Assembly: GCA_016278615.1 (NCBI GenBank)
Contig: JADQBM010000012.1
Coordinates: forward strand, 29,206-68,558
Length of the DNA stretch: 39,353 nucleotides
Reading direction: 5' to 3'
Source of the DNA: Clostridia bacterium
GTDB taxonomy: Bacteria > Bacillota > Clostridia > Peptostreptococcales > JAAYPU01
Shown piece after piece: positions 24,464 through 33,090 of the stretch. Positions within the stretch are counted from its first letter, which is position 1; every line of letters begins with the position of its first letter. The position numbers and the translations under genes are program-made. The notes under the pieces are model-generated. The model saw only the letters and a list, made by a program, of their open reading frames with translations, did no database searches and had not been told where the DNA came from.

Positions 24464-25555
24464 ATGAATGGTAATAATGAATTACAAAATAATAGAGTTA
24501 TGTATATAGGTAATTTTGGAAGCAAAAATAGTATAAATGGCAGTCAAGTCAAAAAGACATTATCTATATATAACTACTTAATTGCGAATGGAATTAGTGT
24601 CATTAAAATTAATTCTGAAAAGTTCAAGACCTTGTTTTTTCCGCTTGTTTTTGTCAGGTTTATATTTATACTAATTGTTTCTGATAAGGTAATCGTTTCT
24701 CTGAATAAAAATGGTCTGAAATTTGGCAAGTATTTATTGTTAAGGATTATAACCGGTTTTAAAAAAGAGAGGCTAATTTTTATAACCATAGGCGGTTGGC
24801 TACCTGAATTTATAGCTGAAAACCAAGAAACAATTAAGTATTTTAAGTCTTTTCATAAAATATATGTACAAGCAGATGAAATTAAATATAATTTAAAAAA
24901 GCTGGGACTTATTAATGGGGAAAACATGCTCAATTTTAGAGATTACGACTCAACTCTTTTAAAGGTATTTGAGGAGCGAATTAAAATAATTGATTATACT
25001 CAAAAGAGAGAACTAAAACTGGTTTTCTTTGCATTTATAGGAAAAGAGAAAGGTTTAGATATCATTATTGATGCTATAAAAGAATTTAATATTAAGCAAG
25101 GTGAAAATATATACCATTTAGATATTATTGGACCCATCGAAAAAAAATATCAAATAGAATTCGATGGTCTTACTAAAGGAAACTCCGATATATGTAGTTA
25201 TAAAGGTATAATAACGAATCAGAAAGAGATATATGAAACTTTAAACAGATACGACCTCATGGCATTTCCTACATATTATGAAGGGGAAGGATTTCCGACC
25301 GTTATTGTAGAGAGTTTTATTTCAGGCTTGCCAGTAATCGCTTCAGATTGGAAATATAACTCGGAAATCATTATAGATAATTATAATGGGCGATTATTCA
25401 AAACAAAAAGTGTAGAGGATTTAACAAAAATATTAGAGCAAATTTATTTCCATAAACAAGAATTAAAAGAAATGAGACTGAATTGTTTAAAAGAAGCTAA
25501 GAAATTTCATCCGGATTTAATATTAAATCCAATTTTAAATGGGTTAAGAGATTGA
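24464..25555 (+). CDS. GT4-family glycosyltransferase (divergent N-terminus)
   Basis: This is a 363-residue predicted glycosyltransferase. The N-terminal half is poorly conserved and rich in Lys and Ile, with a hydrophobic stretch near 60-75. The donor-binding half is clear: LVFFAFIGKEKGLDIIIDAI, HLDIIGPIEKK, and an EX7E motif in YYEGEGFPTVIVESFISGLPVIAS. It starts 16 nt after the dehydrogenase stop behind AGGAAG. Its donor and acceptor are unknown. Confidence 0.82.
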   Translation: MNGNNELQNNRVMYIGNFGSKNSINGSQVKKTLSIYNYLIANGISVIKINSEKFKTLFFPLVFVRFIFILIVSDKVIVSLNKNGLKFGKYLLLRIITGFKKERLIFITIGGWLPEFIAENQETIKYFKSFHKIYVQADEIKYNLKKLGLINGENMLNFRDYDSTLLKVFEERIKIIDYTQKRELKLVFFAFIGKEKGLDIIIDAIKEFNIKQGENIYHLDIIGPIEKKYQIEFDGLTKGNSDICSYKGIITNQKEIYETLNRYDLMAFPTYYEGEGFPTVIVESFISGLPVIASDWKYNSEIIIDNYNGRLFKTKSVEDLTKILEQIYFHKQELKEMRLNCLKEAKKFHPDLILNPILNGLRD

Positions 25556-25574
25556 TGTTAGAGAGGTGAATGGA

Positions 25575-26756
25575 TTGAAAAGAATTGCCATAATAGCACC
25601 GAATTTATCCAGCGGTGGAGCTCAGAGAGTGGTGTCCAACCTCTCATTTTATTTACCAGAAGATAAGTTTGAAAAATATATAATTGTTTACGATGCTAAA
25701 ACGAAAGACTACCCTAACAAAGGAAATCTAATAGACCTGAAAACAAGTGTCATCAAAAATCCATTGGGCAAAATAATAAATTTTATTATACGTTTATGTA
25801 AAATCAGAAGAATTAAGAAAAGGCATAAAATAGACACAACCATAAGCTTATTGTCTAGCCCCAATATTCTCAATATTTTTACAAAACAAAACGATAAGAT
25901 TATTATTTCTGTAAGAAATTTTTTGTCTAAGAGTAACGTGGGATTTTATGGGAAATTTAATAGCTTGTTAACAAAATTGCTTTATAACAAGGCAGATCTT
26001 ATTGTTGTTGTATCTGAAGCTATAAAACATGATCTAATTAATAACTTTGGTCTAGATGTGAACAAGATAAAAGTTATTTATAACCCTTATGATATAGAAA
26101 AAATACATGAACTTGCAGTACAGAGTATTGACGAAGAATACAAAGAAATTTTTTCAAAGCCCACAATTATTACTGTAGGAAGACTTTCAAAGCAAAAAGG
26201 CCAATGGCATTTAATAAGAGCCTTTAAAAAAGTGAAAGAGGATGTTCCAAATGCACAATTAGTTATTCTAGGAAAAGGCGATTTACACAATTACTTGTAC
26301 GAATTGGCTGTAGGCTTAGGATTAGAGAAGGATATTCACTTTTTGGGTTTCCAAAAGAATCCCTTTAAATTTATAGCAAGATCTACTTTATATGTTTTCC
26401 CGTCATTATATGAAGGGTTCCCCAATGCTTTGTGCGAAGCAATGGCATGCGGTACTCCAGTAATTGCAGCGGATTGCAAATCTGGACCAAGAGAGATTTT
26501 AGCACCTGATTCAGATATTAATATAGAGACGAAGGATATAGGGCATGAGAAATATGGAATATTAGTACCTGTTTGTGATGGAAAAATGTATGATTATGTT
26601 CATAAACAAACAAGCCAAGAAAAGATGTTAAGTATAAGTATTGTCGAGCTTATGGAGAACGAAGATATATTAAAAAAATATTCAGCTCAATCACTAAATA
26701 GAGTTAAAGATTTTAATAAAGAGAATATAATTAAAACCTGGGAGAAAGAGATATAA
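25575..26756 (+). CDS. GT4-family glycosyltransferase
   Basis: This is a glycosyltransferase of about 393 residues, similar to N-acetylgalactosamine- and fucose-transferring EPS enzymes. The N-terminus RIAIIAPNLSSGGAQRVVSNL is the standard glycine-rich acceptor loop of the group. The donor half has TIITVGRLSKQKGQWHLIRAF, LVILGKGDL, and the EX7E motif in SLYEGFPNALCEAMACGTPVIAADC. TTG 25575 is chosen because GAGAGGTG lies 6 nt upstream; GTG 25566 is the alternative and overlaps that site. It closes a run of glycosyltransferases needed for repeat-unit assembly. Confidence 0.88.
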   Translation: MKRIAIIAPNLSSGGAQRVVSNLSFYLPEDKFEKYIIVYDAKTKDYPNKGNLIDLKTSVIKNPLGKIINFIIRLCKIRRIKKRHKIDTTISLLSSPNILNIFTKQNDKIIISVRNFLSKSNVGFYGKFNSLLTKLLYNKADLIVVVSEAIKHDLINNFGLDVNKIKVIYNPYDIEKIHELAVQSIDEEYKEIFSKPTIITVGRLSKQKGQWHLIRAFKKVKEDVPNAQLVILGKGDLHNYLYELAVGLGLEKDIHFLGFQKNPFKFIARSTLYVFPSLYEGFPNALCEAMACGTPVIAADCKSGPREILAPDSDINIETKDIGHEKYGILVPVCDGKMYDYVHKQTSQEKMLSISIVELMENEDILKKYSAQSLNRVKDFNKENIIKTWEKEI

Positions 26757-26887
26757 AGGAGAAACCTGTTAGAGGATATTCTCTAAATAGTGGATTGTTG
26801 ATTAAACAAAAAATGTTTAAAAGCCAATTTATAATTGGAATAAGAATAATCATTTAATGTTCAAGGTAAGGGGAATGAGGCGGTAGA

Positions 26888-27789
26888 ATGATAAAAAAAT
26901 TAATTAAAGCAATAAAAAACCCAAAGTTAATTGTTTTTTATATTTTGAATTTTAAAATTTTTAGATTAATACCAGATGAATTATATCTTAAAATTTATTA
27001 CTGGCTGAGGATAAATAAAAAATTAAATTTAGATAATCCTAAAACTTTTAACGAAAAACTTCAATGGCTGAAACTATATGATAGAAACCCCGCATATGTA
27101 AATTTAGTGGACAAGTATGAGGTTAGAAAATACATAGCAGAGGTAATTGGTAAAGAATATCTTATACCGTTAATAGGAGTTTGGGATAAGTTTGAGGACA
27201 TTAATTTTTCTAAACTGCCGAATCAGTTTGTATTAAAATGTACCCATGATTCTGGAGGAATTGTAATATGTACTGACAAAAGCAAATTAGAATTCGAAGT
27301 AGCAAGGAAGAAAATAAATAATTCATTAAATAGAAACTATTTTTATCATGCTAGAGAATGGCCATATAAAGATATAAAACCGAGAATTATATGTGAAGAA
27401 TATATGGTAAATGGATCTGGAAAAGAGCTAAAAGATTATAAATTTATGTGTTTTAATGGCGAAGTAAAATGCTCTTTGTCTGCTTAAATAGATATGCGAA
27501 AAATGGACTAAACGTTGATTTTTATGATATGAATTGGAAGCCTATGCCTTTTGAAAGGCATTATCCAAGTAGTGGTACTGTAATAGCTAAACCCAAGAAT
27601 TTTAATAAAATGGTAGAATTTGCAGAAAAATTGTCTAGAAATATACCTTTTGTAAGAGTTGATTTCTATGAAGTTGATGGGAAATTGTATTTTGGAGAAC
27701 TGACCTTTTACCCAGGTTCCGGATTTGAAGAATTTGATCCAGAATCTTATGACTATTTGCTAGGCAGTTGGATAGAACTAATGAAATAG
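26888..27789 (+). pseudogene. TupA-like ATP-grasp gene broken by a frameshift
   Basis: Two overlapping frames together encode one TupA-like ATP-grasp protein of about 300 residues. The first frame (26888-27487) has NPKTFNEKLQWLKLYDRNP, the K(E)YLIPLIGVWD segment and FVLKCTHDSGGIVICTDK, which are typical of the family. It stops after YKFMCFNGEVKC. The second frame (from about 27480 to 27789) continues with FVCLNRYAKNGLNVDFYD, PMPFERHYPSS and FVRVDFYEVDGKLYFGELTFYPGSGFEEF, the C-terminal catalytic part. One missing base between TGC and TCTTTG near 27473 explains the break. It is either a real recent inactivation or a sequencing error. Such proteins ligate amino or acyl groups to polysaccharides or peptides. 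Confidence 0.85.
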
Positions 27790-27880
27790 AAAAGCCTGAT
27801 AAAATATCTAAATTATCTATAGTATGAAGAACTAAAAATTAGGGTTGCACGACTGAAAAATAAGGAGAATTGATTATAGG

Positions 27881-29377
27881 ATGAGTCATAAAAAGAGAGT
27901 GTTAGAAAATTCGTTTTTGTATATATTTAGTGCATTATTAGTAAAAGCAATTGCATTTTTTTTGTTACCAATATACACACTATTTTTAACACCAGAAGAT
28001 TATGGCATAACCAATTTAGTAAGTAGTTTTATAAATGTTGTAACATTTATTGTGGCATTTTCATTATATTCAGCTGCGATAAGATTATATGCTGATTACA
28101 AGCAAGATAAAGCGAAATTAAAATCTTTTTTTGGAACTATAATAACTTTTATCTTCATATCAGGGATTATATTTTTTGGAATAGGACTGATTTTTAAAAC
28201 AGAAATAGTGTCTTTGTTTTTCCAAGGACTCTCTTTTTATCCTATTGTTTTTATAGCTTTATCAACTTTGCCATTTGTATCTTTACACACAATGCACCAA
28301 AGCATCCTACAAGGAATGCAGCAGGGAAAGAAGCTTACTGCAATAAATTTGATTGTTTTTGGAATTACAGTTTTGCTGAACTTATTTTTTATTATAGTGC
28401 TAAAGTTTGGAGCATTAGGGTTTATTATTGCTCAGTTTATTGTTAATGTAGGCTATTTTATCTTTATGATAATTGATCTAAGAAAGCAAGATTTGTTCGC
28501 ATTTTGCATGGATTTTAGAATATTACGCGAAGCTCTAAAATATTCTATTCCCTTGATGCCACACGATTTATCAACACGTATTGCAAGCTTAGCTTCTCGT
28601 GTTTTCATAAATAGAACTTTTACGTTTGCTATAGTAGGTTTATATAGTATTTCGATGCAGTTTGGGACGCTTATAGATACAGTTCAAGTAGCAGTTAACA
28701 GAGCTTTTCAACCTTGGTTTTATGAAATGATGAATGATAAAAATCCAAAGAGTAAAAAAGAAGCAGTAAGCCTTTCTAATGTTTTACTTATTTTTTATTC
28801 ATTGATCTACATGGGTATTGGTTTGTTTTCCCAAGAAGTTGTTATTATCATGACAGATAAACGATATTTAATGTCTTGGACTATAATTCCAATTTTAGTT
28901 ATAGGTTTTTCCATAAAATCAATATACTACTTTTATGTCAATGTTATAATGTTTTATAAGCAGGCAGCTAGAAAACTTTTTATTGCAACAATTGTTGGTA
29001 GTTTTACAGATGTTCTTCTTGCTTATTTGTTAGTCCCTTCATATGGCATGTATGGTGCAGCTTTTGCATTTATTTTTGCCAAGATTATAATGGTTTCGAT
29101 AGTTGTGTTTATAAGTAATCAATATGATGATGTTGGATATCGAGTCACTAAGATGATAAGTATTATTGTACCTAGCTTATTATTTATGGGGGCGGGACTC
29201 TATTTTAGTTATACTAAATATATGATAGTTTTTAGTTGGGGTAATTTGATTTACAAGTTATTTGTTTTGTTATGTTATGTATCCTTTCTTTACTTGACTA
29301 ATAGAAAGGTAATCAAGCAGATTTTTAATTCAGGGCAAATACAACAGATGCTGAGGAGAAAAAAGGATAAAAAGTAA
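27881..29377 (+). CDS. Wzx-type polysaccharide flippase
   Basis: This is a 498-residue integral membrane protein of the MOP/MATE-like polysaccharide flippase family, predicted to move the undecaprenyl-linked repeat unit across the membrane. About 12-14 hydrophobic helices are present. The N-terminus RVLENSFLYIFSALLVKAIAFFLLPIYTLFLTPEDYGI is typical of Wzx proteins. There is no obvious Wzy polymerase or Wzz regulator in the window. The ribosome binding site (AAGGAG at about 27862) is somewhat distant from the ATG. It ends the first half of the locus; a relic-containing gap of 506 nt follows. Confidence 0.9.
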   Translation: MSHKKRVLENSFLYIFSALLVKAIAFFLLPIYTLFLTPEDYGITNLVSSFINVVTFIVAFSLYSAAIRLYADYKQDKAKLKSFFGTIITFIFISGIIFFGIGLIFKTEIVSLFFQGLSFYPIVFIALSTLPFVSLHTMHQSILQGMQQGKKLTAINLIVFGITVLLNLFFIIVLKFGALGFIIAQFIVNVGYFIFMIIDLRKQDLFAFCMDFRILREALKYSIPLMPHDLSTRIASLASRVFINRTFTFAIVGLYSISMQFGTLIDTVQVAVNRAFQPWFYEMMNDKNPKSKKEAVSLSNVLLIFYSLIYMGIGLFSQEVVIIMTDKRYLMSWTIIPILVIGFSIKSIYYFYVNVIMFYKQAARKLFIATIVGSFTDVLLAYLLVPSYGMYGAAFAFIFAKIIMVSIVVFISNQYDDVGYRVTKMISIIVPSLLFMGAGLYFSYTKYMIVFSWGNLIYKLFVLLCYVSFLYLTNRKVIKQIFNSGQIQQMLRRKKDKK

Positions 29378-29563
29378 AATCAATCAGTGGAGGGCTAGAC
29401 AGTAGAGCAAATTTAACAGAGAAACAAATAAAGTATATGTGTAGTATTATAAAACCTAAGGCTTAGGTTAAAGGAGACTGGGGCATTTCTTATTAATAGA
29501 TATTATTTTATCCTTGTTGCCTACACCTTAAATCATAGATAATACACCATACCCCTTGTTTTC

Positions 29564-29592
29564 TTGTAAAACCACATAAAATAAGATATAAT
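29564..29592 (+). promoter_or_regulatory. Internal promoter before the rhamnose genes
   Basis: TTGTAA (29564-29569) and TATAAT (29587-29592) are spaced by 17 nt. The pair precedes the rmlC relic at 29634 and could now drive the intact rml operon. The flanks CCCCTT (29552-29557) and AAGGGG (29622-29627) are complementary. Confidence 0.65.
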
Positions 29593-29633
29593 ATTGTCAG
29601 TTTTTAAGATAATTATAGCTTAAGGGGTAAGGC

Positions 29634-29774
29634 ATGATGGTAAAGATTTGTTTGATAAATACAGGAATAAAAAACCTACATCTAATCGAACCCAAAATAT
29701 TTAATGACTCCAGAGGTTATTTTATGGAGTCTTTTAATGTTCTACTTTATGATATTGTATATAATAATAAATGA
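29634..29774 (+). pseudogene. Truncated rmlC relic (N-terminal fragment)
   Basis: A 46-codon frame encodes GIKNLHLIEPKIFNDSRGYF, which matches the N-terminus of dTDP-4-dehydrorhamnose 3,5-epimerases. It is a divergent paralogue of the start of the next gene (VIIIEPKVFGDYRGWF). It stops after MESFNVLLYDIVYNNK with the rest of the protein missing. It has its own promoter, so an older rml cluster probably began here and was replaced. The rest of 29378-29883 holds a small hairpin, AACCTAA-GGC-TTAGGTT (about 29453-29469), and no other gene. Confidence 0.75.
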
Positions 29775-29883
29775 ATTAATAAAGAAACACTTCTTGCTTC
29801 AGCTAAAAATATGAAAATCTCCGTATAGATAACATATTAAAACGGTAGCTAAAGGTAATCCGATATTAAAGAGAGGGATTAAT

Positions 29884-31266
29884 ATGAATGTAATAAAGAC
29901 AGAGATTGAAGAAGTTATCATCATCGAACCTAAAGTTTTTGGTGATTATAGAGGTTGGTTTACAGAAACTTATTCGAAAGAAAAATTTGAAGAAATAGAA
30001 ATTAAAATTGATTTTGTTCAAGATAACCATTCTTTCTCTGCTCAAAAAGGTACTTTAAGAGGCTTACATTTTCAGAACAACCCTAAAGCTCAAACAAAAC
30101 TTATTAGATGTACAAGAGGAAAGATTTTTGATGTTGCAGTGGATTTACGTAAAGGTTCTTCAACATATAAGAAATGGGTCGCTGTTGAGCTTTCTGAAGA
30201 TAATAAAAAGCAACTTCTTATACCAAAAGGATTTGCTCATGGTTTTATTGCATTAACAGACAATGTGGAGGTACAGTATAAGGTTGATGAATACTATTCA
30301 CCGGAAAATGATCGAAGTATTAGATTTGACGATCCTGAAATTGGGATTGAGTGGGGAATAGAAAATCCCATTTTATCCGAAAAAGATTCAAATGCACCAC
30401 TCTTAAAAGATAGTGATGCTAATTTCAGTATTAGAGTTCTAGTAACAGGAGTAAAAGGCCAGCTAGGGTATGATGTCGTAAAAAGACTTAATGAACTTGG
30501 CATTGAAAACATTGGTACTGACATAGATGATTTTGATATTACCAATAAACTTCAAACTGAAGAATACATTTTAAACTATAAACCAGCTGTTGTAGTACAT
30601 TGTGCAGCATATACAGCGGTAGATAAAGCAGAAGAAGATAAAGATAAATGCTATGCAATTAATGTCGACGGTACAAAAAATATTGCTGAAGCTTGCAAAA
30701 AGATAGATGCAAAGATGGTATATATAAGCACTGATTATGTTTTTGATGGAAAAGGTGAAGAAGCTCATCATGAAGATAAGTTAACAAACCCTGTCAATTA
30801 CTATGGTTATTCTAAAGAACAAGGCGAAAAAGTCGTCAGAGAATTATTAGGCAAACATTTCATTATAAGAACTTCTTGGGCATATGGTAAAAATGGGAAT
30901 AATTTTGTTAAAACAATGCTGAAGCTAGCTGAGTCTAGGGCTGAATTAAATGTAATTTATGATCAGGTAGGGGCTCCCACCTATACGCCTGATTTAGCAG
31001 TATTAATATGTGATATGATTCAAACAACAAAATATGGAACATACCATGGCGTGAATGAGGGTTATTGTAGCTGGTATGATTTTGCAGGTGCTATATTTAA
31101 AAAGGCAAATATTAATATGAGAATAAATTCAATACCAACATCAGAATATCCAACCAAAGCCAAAAGACCTTTAAATTCAAGATTATCTAAAGCAAGACTA
31201 GATGAGAACGGATTTCCAAGATTGCCAAAGTGGGAAGATGCTTTAGATAGGTATTTTGAAAGTTAG
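29884..31266 (+). CDS. rmlC-rmlD: Fused dTDP-4-dehydrorhamnose 3,5-epimerase / dTDP-4-dehydrorhamnose reductase
   Basis: This 460-residue bifunctional protein carries out the last two steps of dTDP-L-rhamnose synthesis. Residues 1-178 are RmlC: DYRGWFTETY, TLRGLHFQ with catalytic His62, and IPKGFAHGF. Residues 183-460 are RmlD: VLVTGVKGQLGYDV (Rossmann, 185-198), CAAYTAVDKAE, ISTDYVFDG and the SDR Tyr307/Lys311 pair in YYGYSK. The C-terminus ends RLPKWEDALDRYF. The short linker (about 178-183) indicates a true gene fusion rather than readthrough. The start follows GAGAGGG. rmlB and rmlA follow, each separated by a repeat-bounded cassette. Confidence 0.93.
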   Translation: MNVIKTEIEEVIIIEPKVFGDYRGWFTETYSKEKFEEIEIKIDFVQDNHSFSAQKGTLRGLHFQNNPKAQTKLIRCTRGKIFDVAVDLRKGSSTYKKWVAVELSEDNKKQLLIPKGFAHGFIALTDNVEVQYKVDEYYSPENDRSIRFDDPEIGIEWGIENPILSEKDSNAPLLKDSDANFSIRVLVTGVKGQLGYDVVKRLNELGIENIGTDIDDFDITNKLQTEEYILNYKPAVVVHCAAYTAVDKAEEDKDKCYAINVDGTKNIAEACKKIDAKMVYISTDYVFDGKGEEAHHEDKLTNPVNYYGYSKEQGEKVVRELLGKHFIIRTSWAYGKNGNNFVKTMLKLAESRAELNVIYDQVGAPTYTPDLAVLICDMIQTTKYGTYHGVNEGYCSWYDFAGAIFKKANINMRINSIPTSEYPTKAKRPLNSRLSKARLDENGFPRLPKWEDALDRYFES

Positions 31267-31848
31267 TAGTTCGAGGTTCGAAGTTTGAGGTTTGAGGTTC
31301 ATAGTTCGAGGTTCGAAGTTCGGTGTAGTTCAGAATTAAAGAATCACCGAATTGGAATGTAAAAGAGGGATAATATGCATATTTTTGGATTCGAAAAATT
31401 GGATACATGGCAATTTGCTAAAAAATTAGTTTTAGATGTGTACAAGATAACAAAAAAATTCCCAACAACAGAACAGTTCGGGCTTGTTTCACAAATGAAT
31501 CGGGCTGCAATTTCAGTTCCTTCAAATATTGCAGAAGGGGTTGGTAGAAGCAGTTCTAAAGAACAAGTTCACTTTTTAGATATTGCTTATGGCTCTTTAA
31601 TGGAACTAGCATGTCAATTAAGCATTAGTTGGGAATTAGAATATATAATAACCAAAGACTATGAGCAAATAAGGAAAGATATTCTAGTACTTACAAAGAT
31701 GTTACTAAAACTAAAATCTTCTCTGAAAAAATGAAACACGAAATACAAACTACGACCACAAACCACGAACTACGTACCGTAAATACAAACTACGAACCAC
31801 GAACTACAAACCGTAAATACGAACCACGAACCACGAACCACGAACCAT
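31264..31848 (+). mobile_element. Cassette 1: four-helix-bundle gene between inverted heptamer arrays
   Basis: The left array (31264-31332) is built of TTCGAGG/TTCGAAG/TTTGAGG units. The right array (31738-31848) is built of ACCACGA/ACTACGA units, which read TTCGTGG on the other strand, so the two arrays form an imperfect inverted pair. A 7-bp stem TTCGGTG/CACCGAA lies inside the left end (31319-31325/31345-31351). The only gene is the four-helix-bundle ORF at 31375-31734. The total of about 585 bp is close to cassette 2. It sits in the rml operon between rmlCD and rmlB, in the operon's orientation. Confidence 0.7.
31375..31734 (+). CDS. Four-helix-bundle protein (S23 / Avd-like family)
   Basis: This is a 119-residue protein of the family first described as encoded in 23S rRNA intervening sequences (TIGR02436 type), which shares its fold with Avd of diversity-generating retroelements. 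The family signature is complete: FEKLDTWQFAKKLVLDVYKITKKFP (6-30), NRAAISVPSNIAEGVGRSS (42-60), then FLDIAYGSLMELACQL. Such proteins form basic pentameric barrels that can bind nucleic acid; the function of free-standing members is unknown. The ATG follows AGAGGGA. No reverse transcriptase, template repeat or rRNA is present nearby. It is flanked on both sides by inverted short-repeat arrays, which suggests it belongs to the cassette rather than to rhamnose synthesis. Confidence 0.9.
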   Translation: MHIFGFEKLDTWQFAKKLVLDVYKITKKFPTTEQFGLVSQMNRAAISVPSNIAEGVGRSSSKEQVHFLDIAYGSLMELACQLSISWELEYIITKDYEQIRKDILVLTKMLLKLKSSLKK

Positions 31849-31869
31849 TTTGAAGGGAGCGAAAGCGAA

Positions 31870-33090
31870 TTGAAAAATATCTTAATAACAGGTGGTGCAG
31901 GCTTCATAGGAAGTAATTTTGTAAAACGAATGTTAGAAAAACACCCTGAATATAAGATTATCAATGTTGATGCTTTGACATACGCAGGAAATTTGGAAAA
32001 TCTTAAAGATATAGATCATAATAAAAATTACACTTTTATAAAAGCTGATATTCGAGATAGAGAAAAGATTAGAGAAATCTTTAATACTTATGACATAGAT
32101 AGCGTTGTTAATTTTGCTGCGGAATCTCATGTTGACAGAAGTATAGAAGAACCGGAAGTATTCTTAACTACAAATATTATAGGTACTCAAACATTACTCG
32201 ATGCAGCAAAAAACCACTGGAAAATAAATCCTAATGATAAGTATTGTAGGGATTATAAAGCAGGAGTAAAGTTTCTCCAAGTATCTACCGATGAGGTTTA
32301 TGGTGCTTTGGGTGAAACAGGCATGTTTGTTGAGACCATGCCGCTTATGCCAAACAGTCCTTATTCTGCTTCAAAAGCAAGTGCAGATATGATTGTCAGA
32401 GCTTACAATGAAACCTTTGGTTTGCCTGTTAATATTACCAGATGCAGTAACAATTATGGTGCATACCAATTTCCAGAGAAACTCATTCCTCTAATGATCA
32501 ATAATTGTCTGAATGAAAAAGAATTACCCGTTTATGGAGATGGAATGCAAATAAGAGATTGGCTTCATGTAAAAGATCATTGCTCTGCCATTGATACAGT
32601 TCTTCATAAAGGAGAAGATGGAGAAGTTTATAATATTGGAGGCAACAACGAAAAAGCAAATATAGAAATTGTGAAGTTGATTATTGACACAGTCCGCGAG
32701 AAAATTTCCTCTGTCATTGCGAGGAGCGAAAGCGACGTGGCAATCTCTGATATGTCATTACAAGGAGCAAAGCGACATAGCAATCTCCAGCCTGACACTT
32801 CGAACTCCGAACCACAAACTGTTTCCAAACCACAAACCACGAACCACGAACCAAACTTAATCAATTATCAACTGATTAAGTACGTCAAAGACCGCCCAGG
32901 CCATGACAAGCGATATGCCATTGACAACACAAAAATCACCACAGAGTTAGGCTGGGAGCCCAAATATACCTTTGAACAAGGAATAAAAGAAACCATCCAA
33001 TGGTATCTAGACAACACTGAATGGATTGATAATATCGTATCTGGTGATTATATAAAGTACTATGAGAAAATGTACAGTAATAGAGGTTAG
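31870..33090 (+). CDS. rmlB: dTDP-glucose 4,6-dehydratase with an in-frame repeat-derived insertion
   Basis: This enzyme converts dTDP-glucose to dTDP-4-keto-6-deoxyglucose. It has 406 residues against about 350 in the family. NAD-binding GGAGFIG is at 8-14, and the active-site Thr140-Asp141-Glu142 lies in STDEVYG. Tyr165/Lys169 lie in SPYSASK, and YVKDRPGHDKRYAID forms the C-terminal conserved block. The excess of about 53 residues (about 279-331) lies between VKLIIDTVREK and INYQLIKYVKDRPGHD and is encoded by dispersed repeats and heptamers; it has no stop codon or frameshift. The TTG start follows GAAGGGAG. Whether the protein remains active is open, but the frame is intact and the catalytic residues are all present. 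Confidence 0.92.
   Translation: MKNILITGGAGFIGSNFVKRMLEKHPEYKIINVDALTYAGNLENLKDIDHNKNYTFIKADIRDREKIREIFNTYDIDSVVNFAAESHVDRSIEEPEVFLTTNIIGTQTLLDAAKNHWKINPNDKYCRDYKAGVKFLQVSTDEVYGALGETGMFVETMPLMPNSPYSASKASADMIVRAYNETFGLPVNITRCSNNYGAYQFPEKLIPLMINNCLNEKELPVYGDGMQIRDWLHVKDHCSAIDTVLHKGEDGEVYNIGGNNEKANIEIVKLIIDTVREKISSVIARSESDVAISDMSLQGAKRHSNLQPDTSNSEPQTVSKPQTTNHEPNLINYQLIKYVKDRPGHDKRYAIDNTKITTELGWEPKYTFEQGIKETIQWYLDNTEWIDNIVSGDYIKYYEKMYSNRG
32704..32863 (+). repeat. Repeat insertion inside rmlB
   Basis: Two tandem copies of the TGTCATTGCGAG dispersed repeat (32712-32747 and 32753-32787) are followed by ACCACAA/ACCACGA heptamers (about 32797-32855), the same units as the right array of cassette 1. 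All of it lies inside the rmlB reading frame and is translated as a Ser/Gln/Asn/Pro-rich segment. Confidence 0.88.

Noticed and set aside
32712-32787. Possibility that the repeats inside rmlB make it a pseudogene
   Set aside because: The frame is intact on both sides, the length minus the insert equals a normal RmlB, and the catalytic Thr, Asp, Glu, Tyr and Lys are present; loss of function is possible but not shown.
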